Below, piece after piece: positions 8,268-16,761 of a DNA stretch of 64,000 bases. The notes below the pieces were generated by a model. The model was given only the letters and a program-made list of their open reading frames with translations, had not been told where the DNA came from and did not search any database. Both the position numbers and the translations under genes were made by a program. Position 1 is the first letter of the stretch. Every line of letters begins with the position of its first letter. The DNA comes from Paenibacillus_V sp046244365. Lineage in GTDB: Bacteria; Bacillota; Bacilli; Paenibacillales; NBRC-103111. The DNA lies in assembly GCF_046244365.1 (NCBI RefSeq), contig NZ_CP176395.1, forward strand, positions 7,192,001-7,256,000, given 5' to 3'.

Positions 8268-8790
8268 GGGCGACCAGCTCCTTTCTTAAAGTTTGAATGC
8301 CGCTGTGGATTCGCGATTTGACGGTGCCGGACGGAATATCGAGCATTGCGCCGATTTCGTCGTACGTATAGCCGTAATAATGCTTCAGAATGATCGGCAT
8401 GCGAAAGTCGTTCGGCAGCTCGCCGAGCGCATCCAGCACCTCCGGCCATTCGTCCCCGCGGCCATGGGCTTGCCATTTCAGCTTGCGCAGCGAGTGCTCC
8501 TCGGCCAGCAGCGCTTGCTCCCGCTTCTTCCTGCGCAAGGAATCGATATATAGTCTCGTAGCAATCGTGACCAGCCAGGTCGAAAATTTGGATTGCCCGT
8601 TGTACAGCTTGATTTTCTCCATGCACTTCAGCATCGTATCCTGCGCCAAATCTTCGGCAAGATGGGGCTGAAGCGTTATCTTGATCAATACGTGCACGAG
8701 AAAGGAGTAATGCTTGTGAAGCAGCGCGGCGAGCGCTTGATGATCTCCTTTTTGCGCTTGCCTGATCAAGGCCTGTTCTTCCGCTTCCAA
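8239..8790 (-). CDS. sigY: ECF sigma factor, SigY type
   Basis: A 183-residue ECF sigma factor. Region 2 covers about residues 22-90 (core LAEDLAQDTMLKCMEKIKLY followed by STWLVTIATRLYIDSLRRKK), and region 4 covers about 125-172 (LPNDFRMPIILKHYYGYTY, then the helix-turn-helix DEIGAMLDIPSGTVKSRI). The downstream genes reproduce the B. subtilis sigY-yxlCDEFG order exactly, which is the main reason for the name. A candidate ECF promoter lies upstream, as expected for autoregulation. The ATP exporter and three small membrane proteins downstream probably sense the signal and hold the sigma factor inactive. Confidence 0.9.
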   Translation of the reverse strand: MEAEEQALIRQAQKGDHQALAALLHKHYSFLVHVLIKITLQPHLAEDLAQDTMLKCMEKIKLYNGQSKFSTWLVTIATRLYIDSLRRKKREQALLAEEHSLRKLKWQAHGRGDEWPEVLDALGELPNDFRMPIILKHYYGYTYDEIGAMLDIPSGTVKSRIHSGIQTLRKELVAHEPEISEIR

Positions 8791-8864
8791 ACCGTCCGAC
8801 TCCTCCTTTCATGCGTGCCTGCTACACCCATGTCTCCATTGTTTGATTTCGATTGCATTGATTA

Positions 8865-8890
8865 TACGACGGGCGACCGGAAATCGTTCG
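8865..8890 (-). promoter_or_regulatory. Candidate ECF (autoregulatory) promoter of sigY
   Basis: On the minus strand CGAAC, then 17 bases, then CGTA, about 75 bases before the sigY start codon. A GAAC -35 and CGTA/CGTC -10 are hallmarks of ECF promoters. A CGTC also overlaps the -10 but at a shorter spacing of 14. Inference from motif and position only. Confidence 0.4.
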
Positions 8891-8998
8891 GCGCGATGAA
8901 AAAAAATTTGAAACCTTTCATCAGGCAGACAGAAATAGGCCGCCTCCCGCATTCCCGGGGGCAGCCATTTTCGTTTGGACAGGCAGCTTTCTATTTAC

Positions 8999-9421
8999 TT
9001 AATGCCGCTGAACAACGCCCATCGTAATCAGCACATTCGCATAGATGCGCTGCTCGCCGGTCACGACGGCAATTTTGACGTTCGGCTCTTTGCCGGCGCC
9101 GTAAAAATCGAAGCGTCCGCGCGGATGAAGAGGCAGCTCCGGGCCGAGCAAGCGGCGGAACTCCGCAAAGATTGCCGGTTCCTCGCCGTCATCCGGTATC
9201 ATGACTTCGGCTTTTTCGATTGCGATCGTTTCATGAATCGCCGACAAAACGTCGGTTACGAGCGGAATGCCGTGCGTCAGGTTCAAAAAAACGCGTCTCG
9301 TTTGTTCATGGGTATTCGAGATCGCGGGATAGTTGCCGTCCGCTATCAATATTTTATCCCCGTGCCCGCATTCTCCCAATAAAGAAAGCAGCTCGGGATG
9401 CGTAATCGCGCATTTTAACAT
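8999..9421 (-). CDS. RbsD/FucU family sugar mutarotase
   Basis: A 140-residue protein of the RbsD/FucU fold, which interconverts cyclic forms of free sugars (ribose pyranose/furanose, or fucose anomers). The conserved N-terminal block is GECGHGDKILIADGNYPAI (from about residue 16) and the C-terminal block IYANVLITMGVV. The ADGNYPA wording is closer to FucU than to RbsD (ADAGLP), so the substrate is open. It is the last gene of the isomerase-kinase-mutarotase operon, 35 bases after the ribokinase stop, and likely controlled by the LacI-type repressor further right. Confidence 0.8.
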   Translation of the reverse strand: MLKCAITHPELLSLLGECGHGDKILIADGNYPAISNTHEQTRRVFLNLTHGIPLVTDVLSAIHETIAIEKAEVMIPDDGEEPAIFAEFRRLLGPELPLHPRGRFDFYGAGKEPNVKIAVVTGEQRIYANVLITMGVVQRH

Positions 9422-9456
9422 GCTTCGCCTCCGGATCGCAAAATGGATGAACCCTC

Positions 9457-10380
9457 TTAAGACACCGCCCTATGCCGGTTAATGAAATCCTCGACCTCCG
9501 CTAGAAACGGCAAGGACGGGATCGCCCCCTCCCGGGTGACCGTCAAGGCGCCGACCGCATTGGCAAACCGAACCGCGTCCTCGACCCTGGCACCCGAAAC
9601 GAGCTGTACGGCGAGAGCGCCGTTGAAGGAATCTCCCGCCGCCACCGTATCGACCGGACGAACCGGATAGCCCGGCACATGCTTCGTCCCGTTCTCGTCG
9701 ACGATCAGCGCCCCTTGGGCAGCCAGCGTAACGATGACGCAGCGGACGCCCTTGCTTCTCAGTTCCTGAGCCGCTTTCTCGGCATCGGCGGCCGTGTGAA
9801 CCGGTTTCCCCGTTAAAATGCCCGCTTCCGTCTCGTTCGGCGTCAAATACGCAACGTTGCGCAGAAGCGCATCGCTGAGCGGGACGGCCGGCGCCGGATT
9901 TAAAATAACCGGCACCCCATGCTTGCGGGCCATTGCGACGGCCTGCTCCGTCATGGTTAAATCCATTTCGAGCTGCATGACCAGGATGCTCGCGCCGCGG
10001 ATGACATCCTCGATTTCGGCAAGGTCGCTCGGCGAATATTTCAGATTCGCGCCGGGTACGACAATGATCCGGTTCTCGCCGCTTTCTTCCAACACGATCG
10101 AGCCGATGCCCGTCGGCGCTTCATGCAGCCGTATACATTCCGTCGCTATATTTTCCTTCCGCATCACGTGCAGCATTTCCGAGCCGAAGTCGTCCCGTCC
10201 GAGCATCCCGGCCATCGTGACCTTTCCGCCGAGACGCGCTGCGGCCACCGCTTGATTCGCCCCTTTGCCTCCGGGAAAACGGTTAAAGCCGCTGCCGATT
10301 ATCGTTTCCCCCGCAGCAGGCGCCCGGAACGTCCGAACGACAAGATCCATCATGAAGCTGCCGATCACCACAATATTCAT
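9457..10380 (-). CDS. rbsK: Ribokinase-like PfkB sugar kinase
   Basis: A 307-residue PfkB-family kinase. The N-terminal signature FPGGKGANQA (35-44) and the C-terminal DTVAAGDSFNGAL (from 244, catalytic Asp250 in AAGD) are both intact, and the substrate and anion-hole spacing fit ribokinase. It would phosphorylate ribose or a related free sugar at the cytosolic hydroxymethyl group. It follows the SIS isomerase by 6 bases and precedes the mutarotase, so these three act on one sugar. No rbsACB-type transporter is present in the window, so uptake must use another system. Ribose specificity is inferred. Confidence 0.85.
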   Translation of the reverse strand: MNIVVIGSFMMDLVVRTFRAPAAGETIIGSGFNRFPGGKGANQAVAAARLGGKVTMAGMLGRDDFGSEMLHVMRKENIATECIRLHEAPTGIGSIVLEESGENRIIVVPGANLKYSPSDLAEIEDVIRGASILVMQLEMDLTMTEQAVAMARKHGVPVILNPAPAVPLSDALLRNVAYLTPNETEAGILTGKPVHTAADAEKAAQELRSKGVRCVIVTLAAQGALIVDENGTKHVPGYPVRPVDTVAAGDSFNGALAVQLVSGARVEDAVRFANAVGALTVTREGAIPSLPFLAEVEDFINRHRAVS

Positions 10381-10386
10381 CTTCGC

Positions 10387-10998
10387 TCACCCCGATTTCG
10401 ATTCGCCAGCAGGGTCGGAAAGCTTCTTTCCAAGGCTCCCGCCGGGATGGTACAAATAAAAATCGTCTTTCCCGAACGACTTCAACCGGGAAATCGTAAC
10501 CGCCAGCGCGTCTCCGATCGCAAGCTGCAGCATGGCGCTCGTAGTCGGCGCCAAGTCCAGATGATCGGCTTCTTTCTCGTAGTTGTAAGTCAGCGCCACT
10601 TCGCTGCCGGCCGCCAGCGTCGAGCCGCTGTTCTTCGTGATCGCGATGCACTGCGAGCCGATCCGTTTGACGACCTCAAGCATGCTTAGCACCTCTGCCG
10701 TTTCCCCGCTGTTGGAAATGAGAATGACGACATCCCGTTTCTCGATCATCCCGCTGTCCCCATGCACGGCTTCCGCGGCGTGCACGAAGAACGAAGGCGT
10801 CCCTGTGCTCGAAAGCGAAGCGGCGATCTTCTTGCCGACATGACCGGATTTGCCTATACCGGAGATGACGATTTTGCCTTCGCATTTTCGGATGACCTCG
10901 ACGGCTTTCACGTACTCCTCGCCGACCTCGGCGACTAGGCGGCCTAACGCATTCGCTTCGTTCCGCAGACTTTCCTTAATAAAATCCAAAATAAGCAT
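10387..10998 (-). CDS. SIS-domain sugar-phosphate isomerase, KpsF/GutQ type without CBS domains
   Basis: A 203-residue SIS protein. GIGKSGHVGKKIAASLSSTG, HAAEAVHGDSGMI, SNSGETAEVL and the C-terminal HPGGSLGKKL are the hallmark blocks of arabinose-5-phosphate isomerases (KpsF/GutQ/KdsD). The usual pair of C-terminal CBS domains is absent; the protein stops right after the isomerase domain. It would interconvert an aldose phosphate and ketose phosphate (such as A5P and Ru5P). First gene of the operon, with GAGGAGG 9 bases before the ATG, and with two LacI-type operators just upstream. Confidence 0.8.
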   Translation of the reverse strand: MLILDFIKESLRNEANALGRLVAEVGEEYVKAVEVIRKCEGKIVISGIGKSGHVGKKIAASLSSTGTPSFFVHAAEAVHGDSGMIEKRDVVILISNSGETAEVLSMLEVVKRIGSQCIAITKNSGSTLAAGSEVALTYNYEKEADHLDLAPTTSAMLQLAIGDALAVTISRLKSFGKDDFYLYHPGGSLGKKLSDPAGESKSG

Positions 10999-11020
10999 GT
11001 ATGAATGCCTCCTCGCGATG

Positions 11021-11034
11021 TGTTATCGTTTACA
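11021..11034. promoter_or_regulatory. LacI-family operator 1
   Basis: TGTTATCGTTTACA, 22 bases upstream of the isomerase start. It overlaps a tentative promoter on the minus strand (TTGTCA, 16 bases, GATAAC), which would make it a repressing site. Identical in sequence to the two other copies listed. Confidence 0.8.
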
Positions 11035-11089
11035 CAAGCTTGATGACAAGCTGTGGGATAAACTTCGGCAACCCTGAAACGCCTAAAAC

Positions 11090-11105
11090 ATGTTATCGTT
11101 TACAT
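11090..11105. promoter_or_regulatory. LacI-family operator 2
   Basis: ATGTTATCGTTTACAT, an imperfect palindrome with the central CG typical of LacI-family sites. It is 70 bases from operator 1 (about seven helical turns), which would suit looping by a tetrameric or dimeric repressor. Confidence 0.8.
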
Positions 11106-11110
11106 GTTGA

Positions 11111-11143
11111 GAAAAAAGCAGAAGCGACTGGTCCCTCGCTTCT
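11111..11143 (-). terminator. Rho-independent terminator of the lacI-type gene
   Basis: Minus strand AGAAGCGA, 8-base loop, TCGCTTCT, then GCTTTTTT. It begins 8 bases after the repressor stop codon and separates it from the sugar operon. Confidence 0.85.
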
Positions 11144-11150
11144 TTCCCGC

Positions 11151-12143
11151 TTACTGCCGGTTCGGGTTCGGTATCCACTCCGGCACGAATATCCGGTTCT
11201 CCGCCGCTCCGCCCTGCGTGCCCAGCTTCTTGACGACAAGCTCGCCGACCGCTTCGCCCAGCTGCTGCGGGTTCTGCTTGATCACGGAGAGCCGGTGCCG
11301 GAACAAGGAGGAGAACTCCAAATCGCCGAACGACACGACCTCTAGAAAATCCAGCGGGATTTGCAATTGCTGCAAGCCCAAATAAAGCCCGAACGTCATT
11401 TCGTTATTCGCCGAAAAAACGGCTGTCGGGGGTTCGGCTAGTGCCATGAACTGTCTAATCGCTTGCGTGCCCGAATCACGTGCGTAATCGCCGCTGAACG
11501 CCAGCTCGGGATCGGGCGTTATCCCCGCTTCCGAGAGCGCTTGAAGAACGCCTTCATACCGTTCGCGGGCGGTGATGGTGGATTCCGGTCCTTTGATCAC
11601 GCCGATGCGCGTATGGCCGTTCGCCAGCAAGAAGCCGACAGCCGACTTTACTGCACGCGTATTGTCCTCCGCGACGGTATCCAGCCGGAGAGCGGACATC
11701 GGACGGTCCGCCAGGACGACGTAAACCGACCGGCTTACGCTTTTGATCAGCTCCCGGTTCTCGCCGGTTCCGGCCAAAATGAGCGCCTCCACCCTTTTCT
11801 CGGTCAAAAAGTGGATGGCTTCCTTCTCTTTAAGCGGATTGTCCTCGGTATCGATGAACAGCAGATGGTAGCCCTCGGCCACGCATCGGGTTTGGATCGA
11901 GCGCGCCATTCGCATAAAGTACGGGTTCGTCATGTCGGGGAGGACGATGCCGATACTCCGCGATTTCTCCTGCTTCAAGCTGCGTGCAATCGCATTCGGC
12001 TTGTAATTCAGCTTGTTGATGACCTGCAGCACATGCTTCTTGACGTCCTCGTTCACATAGCCGCTGTTGTTCAGCACGCGGGAAATGGTGGCGGTCGATA
12101 CGCCGGCTTCCTGTGCGACTTCTTTAATCGTTAGCTTCTGCAA
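11151..12143 (-). CDS. LacI-family transcriptional repressor of the neighbouring sugar operon
   Basis: A 330-residue LacI/GalR regulator. The N-terminal helix-turn-helix is TIKEVAQEAGVSTATISRVLNNSGYV (residues 4-30), followed by the hinge ARSLKQEKSRSIG and a periplasmic-binding-protein-like sugar domain. The likely start is TTG, with AGAAGGA 8 bases upstream. Three identical operators flank it: one in its own promoter region and two before the isomerase-kinase-mutarotase operon, so it most likely represses both itself and that operon until the sugar is present. It carries its own terminator. The effector is unknown but should be the sugar handled by that operon. Confidence 0.9.
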   Translation of the reverse strand: MQKLTIKEVAQEAGVSTATISRVLNNSGYVNEDVKKHVLQVINKLNYKPNAIARSLKQEKSRSIGIVLPDMTNPYFMRMARSIQTRCVAEGYHLLFIDTEDNPLKEKEAIHFLTEKRVEALILAGTGENRELIKSVSRSVYVVLADRPMSALRLDTVAEDNTRAVKSAVGFLLANGHTRIGVIKGPESTITARERYEGVLQALSEAGITPDPELAFSGDYARDSGTQAIRQFMALAEPPTAVFSANNEMTFGLYLGLQQLQIPLDFLEVVSFGDLEFSSLFRHRLSVIKQNPQQLGEAVGELVVKKLGTQGGAAENRIFVPEWIPNPNRQ

Positions 12144-12163
12144 TGGCGTATCCTTCTTCGTGT

Positions 12164-12179
12164 ATGTTATCGTTTACAT
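12164..12179. promoter_or_regulatory. LacI-family operator 3 (repressor gene)
   Basis: ATGTTATCGTTTACAT, identical to operator 2, lying 20 bases upstream of the TTG start of the repressor gene. Suggests autoregulation. Confidence 0.8.
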
Positions 12180-12222
12180 AACGCTAATAAAATTATATTT
12201 CGTTTAGTAAAATCTGTCAAAC

Positions 12223-12630
12223 CTATTTATTGCGGGATTGTTGTCTCTTCATTCCCACTGCAAAAACCTCAAAATTCATTTTTTCATAGTACGGCACCAG
12301 CTCTTCTTCGCAAAAAAATTGCAGGTGCAAGTTGTCTTTTTGGCAATACTCCACTAGTAAACGGGTAATTTCAGATCCAATCCCTCTATTTCTATAATCG
12401 GAGTGAATGCCCAGCCCGCATAAATAAGCATTGATGATCCCGTCGGAAACGATTCTTCCCGTACCTACTAAGCGATCTTCATGATAAGCATAAACGGCGC
12501 ACCAACTCTGTTCCATGGCGGTCAGCAGCTGATGTTTACTAAGTTGCAAGTATGCATTCCACTGAAGATTCTCATACAACTCATAAATGCTATCTTCAGT
12601 CGGCAGCTCTGTATCATATCGAATGTCCAT
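12223..12630 (-). CDS. GNAT family N-acetyltransferase
   Basis: A 135-residue single GNAT domain. Motif A is CGLGIHSDYRNRGIGSEITRLL (about residues 71-92) with the acetyl-CoA pyrophosphate loop RNRGIG; motif B lies around QFFCEEELVPYYEKMNFE. Small GNATs of this type acetylate amino groups of small molecules or proteins; the substrate cannot be told. The ATG is preceded by AAGGAG at 8 bases. It stands alone, with the LacI-type gene downstream on the same strand. Confidence 0.85.
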   Translation of the reverse strand: MDIRYDTELPTEDSIYELYENLQWNAYLQLSKHQLLTAMEQSWCAVYAYHEDRLVGTGRIVSDGIINAYLCGLGIHSDYRNRGIGSEITRLLVEYCQKDNLHLQFFCEEELVPYYEKMNFEVFAVGMKRQQSRNK

Positions 12631-12970
12631 AAGAGGGTCTCCTTCGCTCTAATTGTCCCTTTTTATTATCGCAGCCATATGAGTAATGAAATCAAAATCC
12701 TTATCCATATTTGCTAACCAATCGTCCGTGTCCCTCCTTCAAAAGTCATAGATGGGAATGGCGCGTATCCTCAGAATGGCATTCAAATTCCCGTTAGAGT
12801 AACCCCCCCTGTTGCGAATCATATAAGGGGGGCATGCTAGGAATTCGGCTTATTTTTATGTCGCTAAATACATAATACTCAACTGGAATAATATGGGCAA
12901 AGTAATGATTCCCTATATATAAACAATCCTGCTCGTTCTGATAAATGACGTGCCGGTCCGTTCCAATGAC
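12631..12970. other. AT-rich intergenic region, no gene seen
   Basis: About 340 bases between the GNAT gene and the terminator of the xyl operon. It contains a C7...G6 inverted repeat at 12803-12832 without a T run on either strand, and an AT-rich stretch at about 12850-12930. No frame with a ribosome binding site was found. Confidence 0.5.
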
Positions 12971-13005
12971 AAAAAAACAGGTCGAAGCCCGACAGCTTCG
13001 ACCTG
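12971..13005 (-). terminator. Rho-independent terminator of the xylA-xylB-thuA operon
   Basis: Minus strand CAGGTCGAAGC, 6-base loop, then the exact complement (11-bp perfect stem), followed by seven Ts. Confidence 0.92.
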
Positions 13006-13110
13006 CTTATTAAAAGACTCCCTTCCGTTCCGTCCCGTCCCGCAACACCTCTCCTGTCGGTTCCGTCGAAGGAACCGGCTCGTTAGGCTCCGCGTCTTGC
13101 TCCCCAACGT

Positions 13111-13836
13111 TTAACGGCTGTCGCCCATGCCCGTATAACCGTCCTCCGAAGAACGCTTCTCTTCCTTGTCGGCAAGCGCCTTCCCTTCGGCCGACCACAG
13201 AAATCCGCGCCGCATGATCAGCTTCATCTCCGGCATGGCTACGATATCCGCCTTGTGGCCCAAGGAGCAATAAAACACTCTCCCGACACCCCATCTTTTC
13301 GTCCAAACAACCGGCATATCGACCGCTTTATTGAGCGAATGCGGGCCTTCCGCAATGGGAAAACGCGTCGTCGCCAGCACTTCGACCGCCGGATCGACGT
13401 GCATGTAATACTGCTCCGATTTCACGGTAAAATCGTTCATTCCCGCCAAAATCGGGCTGCTGCTATTCTTGACGTTGACGACGTATTCCACGCCGTCATT
13501 CCCCGGATGCGCCACCCATTGGCCGCCCGTCATAAACTGCCAATCGACGTTGCTGCGGAACGAATCGCACATCCCGCCGTGGCAGCCCGCTATGCCGACG
13601 CCGGCCTGTACGGCCTCGGATACGTTGTCCGCCAGCTCTTTGCCGATTTCGCCCATCGTCCATACCGGTACGATCAAATCGAGCGCCTTCAGCTTCTGTT
13701 TATCGGCGAAGGATTCGAGCGTATCGGAACATTCGACCTCAAACCCGGCTTCGGCAAGGACTTCCCGGAAAATGCCGGCAACCTGCTCCGGCTCGTGGCC
13801 GAGCCAGCCGCCCCAGACGATCAACGCTTTTTTCAT
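13111..13836 (-). CDS. ThuA domain protein
   Basis: A 241-residue cytosolic protein of the ThuA family (class I glutamine amidotransferase-like fold), with KALIVWGGWLGHEPEQ at the N-terminus, VGIAGCHGGMCDSFRS (about residues 79-94) and the C-terminal GRVFYCSLGHKADI. ThuA proteins were named for trehalose utilisation in rhizobia, where they work on keto-sugars made by a Gfo/Idh/MocA enzyme; the chemistry is not settled. The last 20 residues are charged and low in complexity. The gene is the third in the xyl operon, 30 bases after xylB, and its presence there is unusual. Confidence 0.85.
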   Translation of the reverse strand: MKKALIVWGGWLGHEPEQVAGIFREVLAEAGFEVECSDTLESFADKQKLKALDLIVPVWTMGEIGKELADNVSEAVQAGVGIAGCHGGMCDSFRSNVDWQFMTGGQWVAHPGNDGVEYVVNVKNSSSPILAGMNDFTVKSEQYYMHVDPAVEVLATTRFPIAEGPHSLNKAVDMPVVWTKRWGVGRVFYCSLGHKADIVAMPEMKLIMRRGFLWSAEGKALADKEEKRSSEDGYTGMGDSR

Positions 13837-13866
13837 GGTTACGCACGCTCCTATGCTTGTAGTCTA

Positions 13867-15360
13867 TCAGCGAAAAGCCGCCAGCTGCTCATTGATCCCG
13901 CGCGTTTGTTCATAGATTTGGCGGTAAATGCCGAATAGCTCCCTGTACGTCCGTACGGCATCCGGATCGGGCGAATAGGAGGCGGCATGCTTGACAAAAC
14001 AGGCCGCGCAAGCCTCCAGACTGGCGAACCAGCCGCAGCCGTATGCAGCCAGCATAGCCGCGCCAAGGCCGGGCCCTTGCTCGCTGTGAATCGCGATGAC
14101 GGTTGCGCCAAAAATGTCGGCCTGCATTTGCAGCCACAGCGGATTTTGCGCGCCGCCCCCGATCGAGACGACGGAGTCGATCGTTTTCCCGGCAGCCCGG
14201 AACGTTTCGACGGTCTCGTTCAAGGAAAACGTGATCCCCTCCATGACCGCCCTCGTGAAATGCCCACGCGTATGGGAGCCGTCCATCCCGACAAAGCTGG
14301 CGCGAATATGAGGGTCCGCATGAGGCGTTCGCTCCCCGACCAAATACGGAGTAAACAGCAGCCCCCCTGCACCGGGCTTTATGCCGTCTATACCTCTTAG
14401 CAGTTCATCGAACGATTCGCCTGCCGCGAACGTTTGTTTGAACCAGCTAAGCGAATAGCCCGCGGCAAGGGTAACGCCCATCGCATAGTAGGCGTTCTCT
14501 TTCCCGTGGTTGAAGAAATGAACCTTTCCGCCATAGTCCGCCCTCTTATCTTCGATATAAGTAAGCAGAACGCCGGAAGTTCCGATGCTGCTTAGGGACT
14601 TCCCTTCGGAAAGGATCCCTGCGCCGATCGCGCCGCAGGCATTGTCCGCTCCTCCCGCGAACACCTTCACGGCAGGAACGAGCCCTATACGCTCAGCCAT
14701 CGCGGGAAGCAGCGTGCCGACCTGCTCATGGGACTCGGCCAAAGGCGGACACAGCTCCGGCTGAAGCTCGAACGCCGCCAAAATGTCCCGGCTCCACCTT
14801 TTCTCGGCCACATCGAGCAGCAGCGTTCCCGCCGCATCGGAATAATCCATATGAAGCGCGCCGGTAAGCCGATAGCGGACATAGTCCTTGGGCAGCAGGA
14901 ACAGCTTGGAGCGGCGGAACGCCTCGGGCTCATGTAGTCTGACCCACAAAAGCTTCGGAAGGGTAAACCCCTCCAGCGCCGGATTCCGCGTAATGCCGAG
15001 CAGCTTCTCGCCCAGTACGCGTTCGATTTCGCGGCACTGCTCCGTCGTACGGGTATCGTTCCACAGGATAGCCCGCCGCACGGGCACCCCTTCTTCGTCC
15101 AAAAGCACAAGGCCGTGCATTTGACCCGAGAAGCTGATGCCTTCCACTTCAGAGCCTTGGATGCCGGAAGCTTGCAGCAGCCGGCGAAGCGCCTCCGCGG
15201 TCCCGTTCACCCAATCCTCCGGATTTTGCTCGCTCCAGCCCGAATGCTCGCGAAATAACGGATACTCCGCAGAAGCCTCCGCCCTCACATCCCCGTCGCG
15301 GTCCACAAGCAGCGTCTTGACGGCGCTCGTTCCAAGGTCGATGCCGATCACATAAGCCAT
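13867..15360 (-). CDS. xylB: Xylulokinase
   Basis: A 497-residue FGGY kinase that phosphorylates D-xylulose to xylulose 5-phosphate. Visible signatures are GIDLGTSAVKTLLVD at the N-terminus, SFSGQMHGLVLLD (xylulokinase-specific, around residue 75), the FGGY hallmark VVSIGGGAQNPLWLQM, and the ATP site around GPGLGAAMLAAYGCG. The start MAYVIG was chosen because GGGAGGAAGAG precedes it. It lies 41 bases after xylA in the operon and is followed by thuA. Confidence 0.93.
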   Translation of the reverse strand: MAYVIGIDLGTSAVKTLLVDRDGDVRAEASAEYPLFREHSGWSEQNPEDWVNGTAEALRRLLQASGIQGSEVEGISFSGQMHGLVLLDEEGVPVRRAILWNDTRTTEQCREIERVLGEKLLGITRNPALEGFTLPKLLWVRLHEPEAFRRSKLFLLPKDYVRYRLTGALHMDYSDAAGTLLLDVAEKRWSRDILAAFELQPELCPPLAESHEQVGTLLPAMAERIGLVPAVKVFAGGADNACGAIGAGILSEGKSLSSIGTSGVLLTYIEDKRADYGGKVHFFNHGKENAYYAMGVTLAAGYSLSWFKQTFAAGESFDELLRGIDGIKPGAGGLLFTPYLVGERTPHADPHIRASFVGMDGSHTRGHFTRAVMEGITFSLNETVETFRAAGKTIDSVVSIGGGAQNPLWLQMQADIFGATVIAIHSEQGPGLGAAMLAAYGCGWFASLEACAACFVKHAASYSPDPDAVRTYRELFGIYRQIYEQTRGINEQLAAFR

Positions 15361-15401
15361 TGCCACTCTTCCTCCCCCCATAAAGTACCTGCGGCTATCC
15401 G

Positions 15402-16715
15402 TTACACGCTATATATGATTTCGTTAAGAACAAGCTTCATCCGCTCCTGGCGGCCCGAGGCGTTAGGGATCGGTTTGTTCTGCAGCGCGTACTGCTCAAG
15501 CGACGCCAGAGTGGCTTTGCCGGAGGCTATGTCGGCCCCGATGCCTTCGCGGAAGGAGGCGTACCGTTCTTCCACGATACGGTCCAATACGCGCTCCTCC
15601 ATGATTTTCGCGGCCGCCTTCAATCCCCAGGCATACGTATCCATACCGGCTATGTGCGCCAGAAACAAATCCTCGGGCTCGAACGAGCCTCTGCGAACCT
15701 TCGCGTCAAAGTTAATGCCGCCGCGGCCGAGTCCTCCGGCCTTCAGCACTTCGTACATCGCCAGCGTCGTGGCGTACAGATCCGTCGGAAACTCGTCGGT
15801 ATCCCAGCCGAGCAGCAGATCGCCCTGGTTCGCGTCAAGCGATCCCAGCATGCCGTTGATGGCGGCCACGCGGATTTCGTGCTCGAAGGTATGGCCGGCC
15901 AGCGTCGCATGATTGGCTTCCAAATTCAATTTGCATACGCCGGTCAAGCCGTATTTTTGCAGGAACGCTATCGTCGTCGCCGCATCGAAATCGTACTGGT
16001 GCTTCGACGGTTCTTTCGGTTTCGGCTCGATCAGGAATTGGGCGCCGAAGCCGATTTCTTCCGCATAGTCGGCCGCCATCCTCACCAGCCGCGCCAAATT
16101 GTCCAGCTCGAACGCCATATCGGTATTCAGCAGCGTTTCGTAGCCTTCCCGGCCGCCCCAGAACACGTAATTTTCGGCGCCCAGTTCTTTGCCGACTTCC
16201 AGTCCTTTTTTGATTTGCGCCGCCGCATACGCATACACATCGGCTTGCACAGCCGTGCCGGCTCCAAACACATAGCGCGGATGCGTGAACATATTCGCCG
16301 TATTCCAGAGCAGCTTTTTGCCCGAAGTCTTCATGCCCTGCTTCAGCAGCTCCACGATCGCGTCCAGATTCCGGTTCGTTTCCTGCAGCGTTTGGCCTTC
16401 CGGCGCGATATCCCGATCATGAAAGCAATAGTAGGGAATGCCGATTTTGTCCAAAAACTCGAAGTTGGCTTCCACCCGCGCCTTAGCGAGGTCCATGCCG
16501 TTATAGCGGTCCCAGCCGCGAACGGCTGTGCCGGCCCCGAACGGATCCGCACCCGTTCCGGTGAAGGTGTGCCAATAAGCGACGGCAAACCGGAGATGCT
16601 CCTCCATCGTCTTGCCCAGAACCGTTTCCTCGGGATTGTAGCGCTTGAACGCAAACGGATTGTCCGAACCTTTGCCTTCGTATCGAATCTTGCCGACATT
16701 CTCGAAATATGCCAT
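15402..16715 (-). CDS. xylA: Xylose isomerase
   Basis: A 437-residue class II xylose isomerase converting D-xylose to D-xylulose. The catalytic FHDRDIAPEG motif (His99, Asp102) and the metal-binding regions EPKPKEPSKHQYDFD and NLEANHATLAGHTFEHE are intact. Length fits the family. The start at MAYFENV has GGAGG 11 bases upstream; the longer frame runs into the operator. Transcription starts from a promoter overlapped by the XylR operator, divergent from xylR. Confidence 0.95.
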   Translation of the reverse strand: MAYFENVGKIRYEGKGSDNPFAFKRYNPEETVLGKTMEEHLRFAVAYWHTFTGTGADPFGAGTAVRGWDRYNGMDLAKARVEANFEFLDKIGIPYYCFHDRDIAPEGQTLQETNRNLDAIVELLKQGMKTSGKKLLWNTANMFTHPRYVFGAGTAVQADVYAYAAAQIKKGLEVGKELGAENYVFWGGREGYETLLNTDMAFELDNLARLVRMAADYAEEIGFGAQFLIEPKPKEPSKHQYDFDAATTIAFLQKYGLTGVCKLNLEANHATLAGHTFEHEIRVAAINGMLGSLDANQGDLLLGWDTDEFPTDLYATTLAMYEVLKAGGLGRGGINFDAKVRRGSFEPEDLFLAHIAGMDTYAWGLKAAAKIMEERVLDRIVEERYASFREGIGADIASGKATLASLEQYALQNKPIPNASGRQERMKLVLNEIIYSV

Positions 16716-16761
16716 GAACGGATACGCCTCCAATTTTCGTTTGGGAGTGAATGTTATCCAC

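Noticed and set aside
12803..12832. C7...G6 inverted repeat considered as a terminator
   Set aside because: No T run on either strand and a 17-base loop; left as an unexplained inverted repeat.
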